The notes under the pieces are model-generated. The model was not told where the DNA came from and searched no databases. It saw only the letters and a program-made list of their open reading frames with translations. From JBGTKH01 sp041744735 (lineage in GTDB: Bacteria > Planctomycetota > Planctomycetia > Pirellulales > Pirellulaceae), in contig JBGTKH010000243.1 of NCBI GenBank assembly GCA_041744735.1, positions 1 through 10,973 on the forward strand: a stretch of 10,973 nucleotides of DNA, given 5' to 3'. The translations under genes and the position numbers were made by a program. Every line of letters starts with the position of its first letter. Within the stretch, counting starts at the first letter, position 1. Shown here piece by piece: positions 1 through 6,197 of this stretch.

Positions 1-65
1 GAAGATGCATTTTCGATCCGAGTGGCTTGTGAAATTGCGTGCCTGAGCGACACAACGACCAAGGT

Positions 66-122
66 AACGGGGGGCGAGGAGAGGACTTGACTTCAGGACC
101 GACTGCGCCGAGCCCTCCCGTT
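66..122. repeat. Imperfect inverted repeat downstream of the caspase-like gene
   Basis: AACGGGGGGC (66-75) and GCCCTCCCGTT (112-122) are complementary except for one extra base in the right arm, with about 36 bases between them. The element starts 37 bases past the stop codon of the caspase-like gene, so it could form a stem-loop in its 3' untranslated RNA. No T-run follows on the minus strand, so it is not a textbook intrinsic terminator. Nothing else in bases 1-158 looks coding. Confidence 0.3.
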
Positions 123-158
123 CACCGATTTGTTAGATGCCATCTTACACATTGCTTT

Positions 159-1418
159 CTATGGCATCATGAATATCTTTTTTGCTGCGCGGGATTCCTG
201 CACGACTTTTCTGATGACATCGAGTTGAACGTAATCCCCAACTTCATGAGATGCTTTGGAGAAATCGAAATCCACCGGAACGAAGACTCTGGTTTGTTCC
301 GCCTTGTCTTCTTGCGTTTCGACAGTTGTGAAATGACCGCTGAAGGACACGAGAACGATGTCTGCTTCGGACGCCTTGGAGGCAAGCGCCTCGGCTTCTT
401 TGATGATTGAATCTTTTGTCGCGGCTTTATCGATTAGTTGCTTGACGTTGCCGAGCTCCAGGGATGTCTGGCGACCAAAAAACTCCGCGAAAGCTTCAAC
501 GTCGGGAACGCAGCCTCGCAATGAATACTTGCCGTACTCGTTTATGCCGACAAGCAACACAAATAACTTGCCCGAACGCGGCTCCAGTGTCGATTTCGCG
601 ACATAGACGAACGGATCGTCAATTCCCAATCCCTCTATTGTTGGGTTTTGAGTTCGCTGGCCCTCGCGTCTCATCAGCGTCGACGCCTGAATGACCGCTT
701 CGCGTAAAGAAATGGAATTATCACCATCTAAGTCAGAAGCCGCATCGTCGAGCGCGGTCAAGAAAAAATGAGTAAATGGACTCCCGTAACGCCCGCCGAT
801 TTGCGCGTCTAGCAGCATCTCGCCGGGCCCTGCACCGCTAATCACTATGAGACTCGGCGGGGCAGACACGGGAGAAGTCTCGGTCGGAAACGACCGTTCC
901 CATGTCGCAATGATGATTCGCTTCTTCGATTCAACCTCTCGCTCCGACGCGTCTAGGCGCGCCTTCACAGCTACGACCTCTTTTTGAAGTTGGGCCAATT
1001 CCTTGTCTGCCTCTTTACGCAGTGTTTCTATTACTTTCGATGATTCGGATTGGGTTGATGTCAATGCTTCGATGTGCCTGTCGACCATCCTTTGTGCCAA
1101 GCGATCGACCTCATCTGACTTGGATTCCAATATTGCCTCAAGCCTTTTCGTGACTGCCGATTCTATCTTGTCATCTACCTGTCGAAGAGAAATCTGATAC
1201 TGGATGCCAAATATCGCGAGAATCACCGCGCAAATGCCGGCACCCCATTTCGCCCAACCGACAATCTGACGTTTTGCTCCTTCAGTTACTTTGTAAACCA
1301 GAAAGTCGTGCGTCTCGTCGTCGATGTTGACGGGTTTCTTCGCACTGTCGTTTGAGGACGCTGGTGTTGTCATATCGTTGCGCGATAGGTCTTGGAGGGG
1401 ATCAAATGGTCGCGGCAT
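159..1418 (-). CDS. Membrane-anchored coiled-coil protein with order-swapped caspase-like (peptidase C14) halves, no catalytic Cys
   Basis: A 419-residue protein, probably an inner-membrane-anchored degenerate or regulatory caspase homologue. One hydrophobic segment lies at about 54-74 (GWAKWGAGICAVILAIF) and a charged heptad-rich coiled coil at about 80-168. Residues 187-275 resemble the C-terminal p10-like part of bacterial C14 domains: a beta strand (SLIVISGAGPGE), G-SPFTHFFLTAL, an acidic DLDGDNSISLREA motif, then Q-NPTIEGLGIDDPF. Residues 284-419 resemble the N-terminal p20-like part: LFVLLVGINEYGKYSLRGCVPD, then IVLVSFSGH with candidate catalytic His362, then FVPVDFD, ending AAKKIFMMP. 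Family members normally continue here into D-x-C-x-S-G; this protein stops, so no catalytic cysteine is visible. The half order is the reverse of ordinary caspases. Start: ATG at 1418 is the longest; ATG at codon 16 is possible, and neither has a clear ribosome site. The gene looks more AT-rich than its neighbours, suggesting acquisition or decay. Domain assignment is by eye. Confidence 0.72.
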   Translation of the reverse strand: MPRPFDPLQDLSRNDMTTPASSNDSAKKPVNIDDETHDFLVYKVTEGAKRQIVGWAKWGAGICAVILAIFGIQYQISLRQVDDKIESAVTKRLEAILESKSDEVDRLAQRMVDRHIEALTSTQSESSKVIETLRKEADKELAQLQKEVVAVKARLDASEREVESKKRIIIATWERSFPTETSPVSAPPSLIVISGAGPGEMLLDAQIGGRYGSPFTHFFLTALDDAASDLDGDNSISLREAVIQASTLMRREGQRTQNPTIEGLGIDDPFVYVAKSTLEPRSGKLFVLLVGINEYGKYSLRGCVPDVEAFAEFFGRQTSLELGNVKQLIDKAATKDSIIKEAEALASKASEADIVLVSFSGHFTTVETQEDKAEQTRVFVPVDFDFSKASHEVGDYVQLDVIRKVVQESRAAKKIFMMP

Positions 1419-1429
1419 CTAACTTTGAA

Positions 1430-1529
1430 TTATCCACGATAATCGCTGATAATCCGGCGTGGCGGGTGTTATCCGCGATTATCGGGCGGTAATGGAATAT
1501 CCACGATTATCCTTGATAATCCGTCATGG
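1430..1529. repeat. Array of three DnaA-box-like repeats upstream of the caspase-like gene
   Basis: A 15-bp motif, consensus TTATCC[A/G]CGAT[A/T]ATC, occurs at 1430-1444, 1469-1483 and 1497-1511 (there ATATCC), all in the same orientation. The outer two belong to longer 33-bp units (1430-1462 and 1497-1529) that match at 27 of 33 positions and share TGATAATCCG followed by TGG. GATTATC-CTT-GATAATC at 1505-1521 is a perfect 7-bp inverted repeat. The first nine bases, TTATCCACG, are one base from the consensus DnaA box TTATCCACA. The array lies 12-111 bases upstream of the caspase-like start, so it could be an operator region, a DnaA-binding cluster or mobile-element debris. I see nothing further in the rest of the spacer (1530-1663). 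Confidence 0.55.
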
Positions 1530-1663
1530 ACAGATTGTCGCGGTTCGCGGCGGAAAATCAAGCCGGAAGAGGAATCGGCGTAACGGAGAGGGCGCACAGT
1601 CACGGCGAACGTTTTCTCCACCCGTATATCCGAGCGACAATTCCCGACAGGCCGCACTCCGCC

Positions 1664-4204
1664 TTAGACATCTAAATTCCGCACTTCCAGGGCGTGTTTT
1701 TCGATGAATTCGCGGCGGGGTTCTACTTTGTCGCCCATGAGGATGCGGAACATGTCGTCGGCGGCGCCGACGTCGCGCATGCTGACTTGGATCAGCGTGC
1801 GGTTGGCGGGGTCGAGCGTGGTTTCGCGCAGTTCTTCGGCGTTCATTTCGCCCAGGCCTTTGAAGCGCGTGACCTGTAAACCCTTTTCGCCGGCGGCGCG
1901 GACGGCGGCCAGCAGGCCGCGGAGATGTTCGACCGCGATTTCGTTTTCGCCGCGGCGCAGCACGTAGCGGGATTCCTCGATGCCGGTGCGTTCTTGCGGG
2001 ATGAGTGCTTCGACGCTGAAGCCCATTTCGCTCAGGTCTTTCAGACAGGTGTTGATCGTGCGCACTTCGTGCAGTTCGGTGATGTGCAGCCGCGGGCGGA
2101 TGGCCTCCGTCGCTTCGCCGTTGCCGCTGGGCTCGGGGGCTTCGCTCACGGGCAGCTCGGTGCCGGTGGCCTGTTCGTGATGCTTCAGATAATCGTCCAT
2201 CTCGGCGCGGCCGGGGAACCAGTATTCGTCCAGGCCCACGAAGACGTGAAACACGGGCAGGCGGCCGGTGGCCACGTCCACTCGCTCAGCGTGCGTTTTC
2301 AGGTTGATGCCGCGGCGTTCCAGAGCCAACAGCGCGTCTTCCATCGTGGCCAGCGTGCGGCAGAGCTTGGCCATTTGCGCGCCTTCGATGTTGCGGCCAT
2401 CGCGCGGATCGAAGACCGAATCGGCCAGGCCCTTTTCCAAAAGCTGAGTCTTCATTTGCTCTTCGCTGTGCACATAGTACGTGCTTTTCTTACTGCGCAC
2501 GCGGAACAGCGGCGGCTGGGCCACATAGACGTGCCCCGACGCGACAAGCTGAAACATCTGGCGATAGAAAAAGCAGAGCAGCAGCGTGCGGATGTGCGAG
2601 CCGTCGACGTCGGCATCGGTCATGATGATGATTTTGTTGTAGCGGCGCTTCTCCAAGTCCTGATCGGCGCCGATGCCGCTGCCGATGGCGTGTATCATGC
2701 TCTGGACTTCTTCGTTGGACAGCACCTTGTCCTCACGCGACATGTAGGCGTTGATGATTTTGCCGCGCAAGGGCAGAATCGCCTGGTATTCGCGCAGCCG
2801 CCCGCCTTCGGCGCTGCCGCCGGCCGAATCGCCTTCGACCAGGTACAGTTCGCACTTTTCGACCTCGCGGCTGATGCAATCGCGCAGCTTGCCGGGCAGG
2901 CTGCCGCCGCCGAGCACGCCTTTGCGCTTGATGACTAGATCGCGAGCCTTACGCGCGGCCTCGCGGGCCTCGGCGGCCAGCATCCCCTTGCGGACGATGA
3001 TCTTGGCGACGCGCGGGTTCTCTTCCAAAAACTTCGCGAGGAATTCGCCGACGGCCGATGTGACGATGCCGTCCACCTCGCTGTTGCCGAGCTTTGTCTT
3101 CGTCTGGCCTTCGAACTGCGGATGCGGCACGCGGAGCGAAATGACGACCGTCAGCCCTTCGCGAAAATCGTCGCCGCTGGGAATCAGGTCCTTGAAGATG
3201 CCTTCCTTCTTGCCGTAGTTGTTCAGCGTGCGGGTCAGTGCCGCGCGAAAGCCCGACACGTGCGTGCCGCCTTCCGTGGTGTGGATGTTGTTTACGTACG
3301 AATGCAGGTTTTCCGTGAACTCACCGGTGTATTGCATGGCGATTTCGTAACCCACGCCTTGCTCTTCGCCGGACATGAAAACTACGTCAGCGTGTTCCGG
3401 TTCGCTGGCCCGGTTCAAGTACTCGACGAACTCGACGATGCCGCGTTCGTAGCAGAACTCGTCGCCTTGGTTGATGCGTTCGTCTTTGTAGATAATTCGC
3501 ACGCCGCGGTTCAGGAACGCCAATTCCTGCAGCCGCTTGTGCAGAGTGTCGTAGATGAACTTGGTGATCTGGAAGATTTTCGGATCGGGTTTGAAGGTGG
3601 TTTTCGTACCTCGCTTTTTCGTGGCACCCACGCGACGCACCAGGGACTGCGGCACCCCGCGCTCGTACTCTTGCTGATACACGTGGCCGTTGCGGCAGAC
3701 CTCGACTTCCGACCACTCCGACAGAAAGTTGACTACGGTTACGCCGACGCCGTGCAACCCGCCGGACGTTTGGTACACGCCCTTCTCGAATTTGCCGCCG
3801 AATTTCAGCACGCACATCACACCTTCGAGCGTCGAGACCTCACGGCCCATTTCCTGGCTGAGTTGTTCGTGCCTTTCCACGGGGATGCCGCGGCCGTCGT
3901 CCTCGACCGTGACGGAACCGTCGTTGTTAATCGTGACGTGGATGTTCTTGGCGTAGCCCGCCATCGCCTCGTCGATCGAGTTATCGACGACTTCAAACAC
4001 CAAATGGTGCAAGCCGCGCACCGCGGTGTCGCCGATGTACATACTGGGCCGCTCGCGCACGTGTTCGAGGTCCGACAAGTGCTGCAAATCGTCGGCACCG
4101 TACTCGTAGTCTTGCAAACCGAAACTTTCGGGGGCCAGATCGCCGCCGGGGCTGTCTTGCGGTTTGGAATCTTCGTTTTCAGCGGGTTTGTTTTCGTCGT
4201 TCAT
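1664..4204 (-). CDS. gyrB: DNA gyrase subunit B (type IIA topoisomerase ATPase/TOPRIM subunit)
   Basis: With GyrA this subunit forms the A2B2 gyrase that uses ATP to introduce negative supercoils ahead of replication and transcription. The protein has 846 residues, against about 800 in E. coli. The first 35 or so residues are an acidic, low-complexity extension. The GHKL ATPase domain shows E71 and N75 in EVVDNSIDEA, EDDGRGIP (101-108) and GGLHGVG (148-154). The transducer domain includes the QTKTKLGN segment (367-374). TOPRIM shows EGDSAGG (E457) and the acidic triad of TDADVDGSH (D530, D532, D534). A large insertion follows (about 570-775, with a variable linker near 680-700), resembling the one in proteobacterial GyrB. 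The tail carries RFKGLGEMN (780-788), the usual GyrA-contacting core. All key residues are present. It sits last in the replication cluster, 134 bases after dciA, with a hairpin element in that gap. A ParE identity is less likely given the cluster position and length. Confidence 0.97.
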   Translation of the reverse strand: MNDENKPAENEDSKPQDSPGGDLAPESFGLQDYEYGADDLQHLSDLEHVRERPSMYIGDTAVRGLHHLVFEVVDNSIDEAMAGYAKNIHVTINNDGSVTVEDDGRGIPVERHEQLSQEMGREVSTLEGVMCVLKFGGKFEKGVYQTSGGLHGVGVTVVNFLSEWSEVEVCRNGHVYQQEYERGVPQSLVRRVGATKKRGTKTTFKPDPKIFQITKFIYDTLHKRLQELAFLNRGVRIIYKDERINQGDEFCYERGIVEFVEYLNRASEPEHADVVFMSGEEQGVGYEIAMQYTGEFTENLHSYVNNIHTTEGGTHVSGFRAALTRTLNNYGKKEGIFKDLIPSGDDFREGLTVVISLRVPHPQFEGQTKTKLGNSEVDGIVTSAVGEFLAKFLEENPRVAKIIVRKGMLAAEAREAARKARDLVIKRKGVLGGGSLPGKLRDCISREVEKCELYLVEGDSAGGSAEGGRLREYQAILPLRGKIINAYMSREDKVLSNEEVQSMIHAIGSGIGADQDLEKRRYNKIIIMTDADVDGSHIRTLLLCFFYRQMFQLVASGHVYVAQPPLFRVRSKKSTYYVHSEEQMKTQLLEKGLADSVFDPRDGRNIEGAQMAKLCRTLATMEDALLALERRGINLKTHAERVDVATGRLPVFHVFVGLDEYWFPGRAEMDDYLKHHEQATGTELPVSEAPEPSGNGEATEAIRPRLHITELHEVRTINTCLKDLSEMGFSVEALIPQERTGIEESRYVLRRGENEIAVEHLRGLLAAVRAAGEKGLQVTRFKGLGEMNAEELRETTLDPANRTLIQVSMRDVGAADDMFRILMGDKVEPRREFIEKHALEVRNLDV

Positions 4205-4230
4205 TGTTCACTTTGGGTTATGCCAGTAAC

Positions 4231-4321
4231 TCGTTTAACCCGTAGCCGCAGGCGCGGGCGTTCGTCTCAGCAGGTTCGTCCGTGATGGGGATTCCCTCGC
4301 CTGCGGCTACGGGTTAAACGA
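4231..4321. repeat. REP/MITE-like hairpin element between dciA and gyrB
   Basis: Bases 4231-4254 and 4298-4321 form a perfect 24-bp inverted repeat. After one mismatch the pairing extends three more base pairs (4256-4258 with 4294-4296), leaving a loop of about 35 bases. The outer ends read TCGTTTAACCCG and CGGGTTAAACGA. The element fills most of the 134-base gap between dciA and gyrB and ends about 27 bases from the gyrB start, so the transcript would fold into a strong stem-loop there. Size and structure suggest a dispersed REP or MITE-type element. No T-run follows on the coding strand and no clear target duplication flanks it, so I do not call it a terminator. Confidence 0.7.
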
Positions 4322-4338
4322 ATTGTGTGTAAACGTCA

Positions 4339-4707
4339 CTAATCGATCGCCGAAACGCGGAAGCGCAGGTCGCGGATCGCCTGTTCGGGCGCTAGGCGGG
4401 AAAGTTCTTTCAACAATCGCTTCTTTTGGAACGTGAGCTCTTGCAGCACCGCGGAGTTCCGTACCGCCACTTCCAACACGCCACGCCGCACGTTGCCGGG
4501 ACGGCTGTGCGAGGCCAGCGGTTGCCCAGCGGCGGTCTGCCAGGCCTGTTCGCAGTTTGAGGCCGATTCCACCTGAGCATATCCGCGGCGGGCCAACAGT
4601 CCGCTCAGCACATCGGCCATTTTCTGCGGCGCTGACCGGTTGTATTGCCGGCGACGCAGGTCGTCGTTCAAGGCTCGGATGTCATCTTCGTCGGGAGTGG
4701 TTGGCAT
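4339..4707 (-). CDS. dciA: DUF721 / DciA family protein, likely replicative helicase-loading partner
   Basis: A small protein of 122 residues from the ATG at 4707. DciA proteins bind DnaB and promote helicase loading in bacteria that lack DnaC or DnaI. The N-terminal half is polar (DDIRALNDDLRRR). The C-terminal half has the DUF721 pattern: W56 in QAWQTAAGQPLASHS, then RRGVLEVAVRNSAVLQELTFQKKRLL, and the closing IRDLRFRVS. The gene lies 32 bases after dnaN and before gyrB, the slot where actinobacteria also carry a DUF721 gene after recF; no recF is present here. A TTG at 4719 would add four residues (M-L-I-R). I prefer the ATG because TTG starts are rarer and neither site has a clear Shine-Dalgarno sequence. 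The family call rests on the motif pattern and context. Confidence 0.82.
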   Translation of the reverse strand: MPTTPDEDDIRALNDDLRRRQYNRSAPQKMADVLSGLLARRGYAQVESASNCEQAWQTAAGQPLASHSRPGNVRRGVLEVAVRNSAVLQELTFQKKRLLKELSRLAPEQAIRDLRFRVSAID

Positions 4708-4739
4708 GCGGATCAACAAGGGATGTATGTTCGATCGCG

Positions 4740-5855
4740 TTAGCGGTCGCGGGACAACGGCATGACCACGTAGCCATAACCATCATCGGTGGTGAACAAC
4801 GCGGCGCTTTCGCCGTTCTCAATCTCCAGCGTGAAGGTCTTATCCGGATCAAGCACTTTGAGAAAGTCGGCGACGAACCGATTGTCCAGCGTCACAGCGA
4901 TCTTGGCGCCGTCGTACGGAATCGGCAGTTCGACACGGGCACTGCCCACTTCCGCCGTGGAACCGGACAACACCAGTGAACCTTCGCCGAAGGTGAAGTC
5001 GATACCGCGGCTCTCTTCGCTGGCCACAATCGCTGCTTGTCGGAGTGCTGAATAGATCGGCCCCACGGTCAGGTCCATCTGTACCGCATCTCGGCGTTGC
5101 GGGAACACGTCTCGCCATTTTGGAAAGCGGCCTTCGACGAGCCGTGAGTAAATGGTGACTCGCGGTGTATGGATCAGGATGTCATTCGCGCGCGCGACAA
5201 CCTGCACTTCGGCATCGCCGTCGATCAATGCCCGCTCAATCAATTGCATCGACCGCGCAGGAACGATTGTCATGACATCACCGGTCACGTGGCCGCCGAC
5301 CGATTGAGCCGGACCTTCCATCTTTGCTAACCTACGGCCGTCGGTGCCCACGGCCACGATCTTGTCTTTTTCCATTTCCAGCAACACACCTCCCAAGGCA
5401 TAGCGGCTGCTCTCCGTGTCAGTCGCGAACAACGTGCGGCGAATCAATTCCTTCAGCAGCCGAGCCGGCACTTCGTGGTATTTCTTCTCGGTGAACGACG
5501 TGACGGCAGGGAATTCATCCGGGTTTTCGCTGGGCAATTTGAACTCGCTGCGTTCACCACGCACCACCGCACCTTTCGCGTCGGCCTCGATGTACAGTTT
5601 CTCATCGCTGCTCTCACGCAGGATCGAACCGAATCTCGCAACGGGCAGCACTGCGGCTCCGGGCTGGTCGACGGCGATGCCGGGCACTTCGATGCGGATG
5701 CCGACTTCCATATCGGTCGCGGTCAGAATGGCCGATTCGCCGGCGACCTCAAGTTTGACATTCTGCAGAATGGGCTTCGGGCTGCGATGCGGAGCCACCG
5801 TGGCTGCGGTTTGAAACGCCGTTAACATTTTCTCGCGATCACATGTGATCTTCAT
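4740..5855 (-). CDS. dnaN: DNA polymerase III beta subunit (sliding clamp)
   Basis: The clamp is a ring-shaped dimer that encircles DNA and tethers DNA polymerase III and repair factors. The length, 371 residues, is normal (E. coli has 366), covering the three clamp domains (about 1-120, 125-245 and 246-371). Family landmarks are the N-terminal PKPILQNVKLEV, the middle-domain ESSRYALGGVLLE (148-160) and TDGRRLA (171-177), YSRLVEGRFPKWRDVFP (236-252), and the C-terminal VVMPL (363-367), which lines the partner-binding pocket. The usual final MPMRL is replaced by MPLSRDR. The start at 5855 is supported by an AAAGG sequence nine bases upstream. The gene follows dnaA after a 342-base gap and is probably cotranscribed with dciA. 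Confidence 0.97.
   Translation of the reverse strand: MKITCDREKMLTAFQTAATVAPHRSPKPILQNVKLEVAGESAILTATDMEVGIRIEVPGIAVDQPGAAVLPVARFGSILRESSDEKLYIEADAKGAVVRGERSEFKLPSENPDEFPAVTSFTEKKYHEVPARLLKELIRRTLFATDTESSRYALGGVLLEMEKDKIVAVGTDGRRLAKMEGPAQSVGGHVTGDVMTIVPARSMQLIERALIDGDAEVQVVARANDILIHTPRVTIYSRLVEGRFPKWRDVFPQRRDAVQMDLTVGPIYSALRQAAIVASEESRGIDFTFGEGSLVLSGSTAEVGSARVELPIPYDGAKIAVTLDNRFVADFLKVLDPDKTFTLEIENGESAALFTTDDGYGYVVMPLSRDR
5837..5850. repeat. Perfect 14-bp palindrome inside the dnaN start region
   Basis: GATCACATGTGATC is identical to its reverse complement. It covers codons 2-7 of dnaN, starting five bases downstream of the first base of the start codon. The position would suit a repressor or initiator site, or an RNA hairpin affecting translation, but it could be coincidence of the codons used. 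No second copy was noticed in the window. Confidence 0.35.
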
Positions 5856-6197
5856 GGTGAGTTACCTTTCCGTGAACTGTTCTTCTCTTCTTCTAATAGT
5901 CTTTCGAATCAGTAGTCGTAGGAATGAGCCGGGCACAACTGTCGATAACCACTCAGACGATCGCGAAAATCGACGAATTGCCGGCTATAAATCGCTGTCT
6001 TCGACTAGTTGTTCGCCGTGGAAAAAGTGTTTTGTAAGTGTCGTCGGGAGGTTCATAGAATGTTAGCCAGTAAGCGACTTTCGTGCTGCACGGTGAGTGG
6101 TTGTTGTTCAAGGCAAAGTTGTGATCAGGCACTGACATCTCTCGAACAAGTTTTCCACGGCCAGTCGGCCTGTTATTGTGTGAATCTCGAAATTCGT
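5856..6197. other. dnaA-dnaN intergenic region, candidate replication origin
   Basis: This 342-base gap has no convincing coding sequence. It holds DnaA-box-like sites: TTATCGACA on the minus strand (5940-5948, one mismatch to TTATCCACA) and TTTTCCACG on the minus strand (6017-6025) and on the plus strand (6151-6159), the last two in inverted orientation about 125 bases apart. AT-richer patches occur at 5881-5910 and around 6020-6035. A short GGCC-AGTC-GGCC stem lies at 6159-6170. In many bacteria the origin lies next to dnaA or between dnaA and dnaN. The boxes are few and imperfect, so this is only a candidate, and the region must also hold any dnaN promoter; I could not pick one out. Confidence 0.4.
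5865..5869 (-). promoter_or_regulatory. Ribosome binding site of dnaN
   Basis: The minus strand reads GGAAAGG nine bases before the dnaN ATG. This is the clearest Shine-Dalgarno-like sequence in the window, where other genes show little or none, and it fixes the dnaN start. Confidence 0.5.

Noticed and set aside
39..410. Plus-strand open frame overlapping the caspase-like 3' end
   Set aside because: It has no ribosome site or family resemblance, and it is mostly antisense to the p20-like segment.
1430..1529. CRISPR array
   Set aside because: The repeats are short, diverged and unevenly spaced (39 and 28 bases), with no consistent spacers and no cas genes.
1925..2938. Long plus-strand open frame (337 codons) opposite gyrB
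   Set aside because: It lies wholly antisense to well-conserved gyrB codons, and its product is rich in A, H, Q and F with no family pattern. Such frames arise from the GC-rich third positions of the real gene.
3122..4285. Long plus-strand open frame (387 codons) opposite the gyrB 5' half
   Set aside because: It is antisense to the GHKL ATPase domain and runs into the hairpin element. No recognisable domain is seen.
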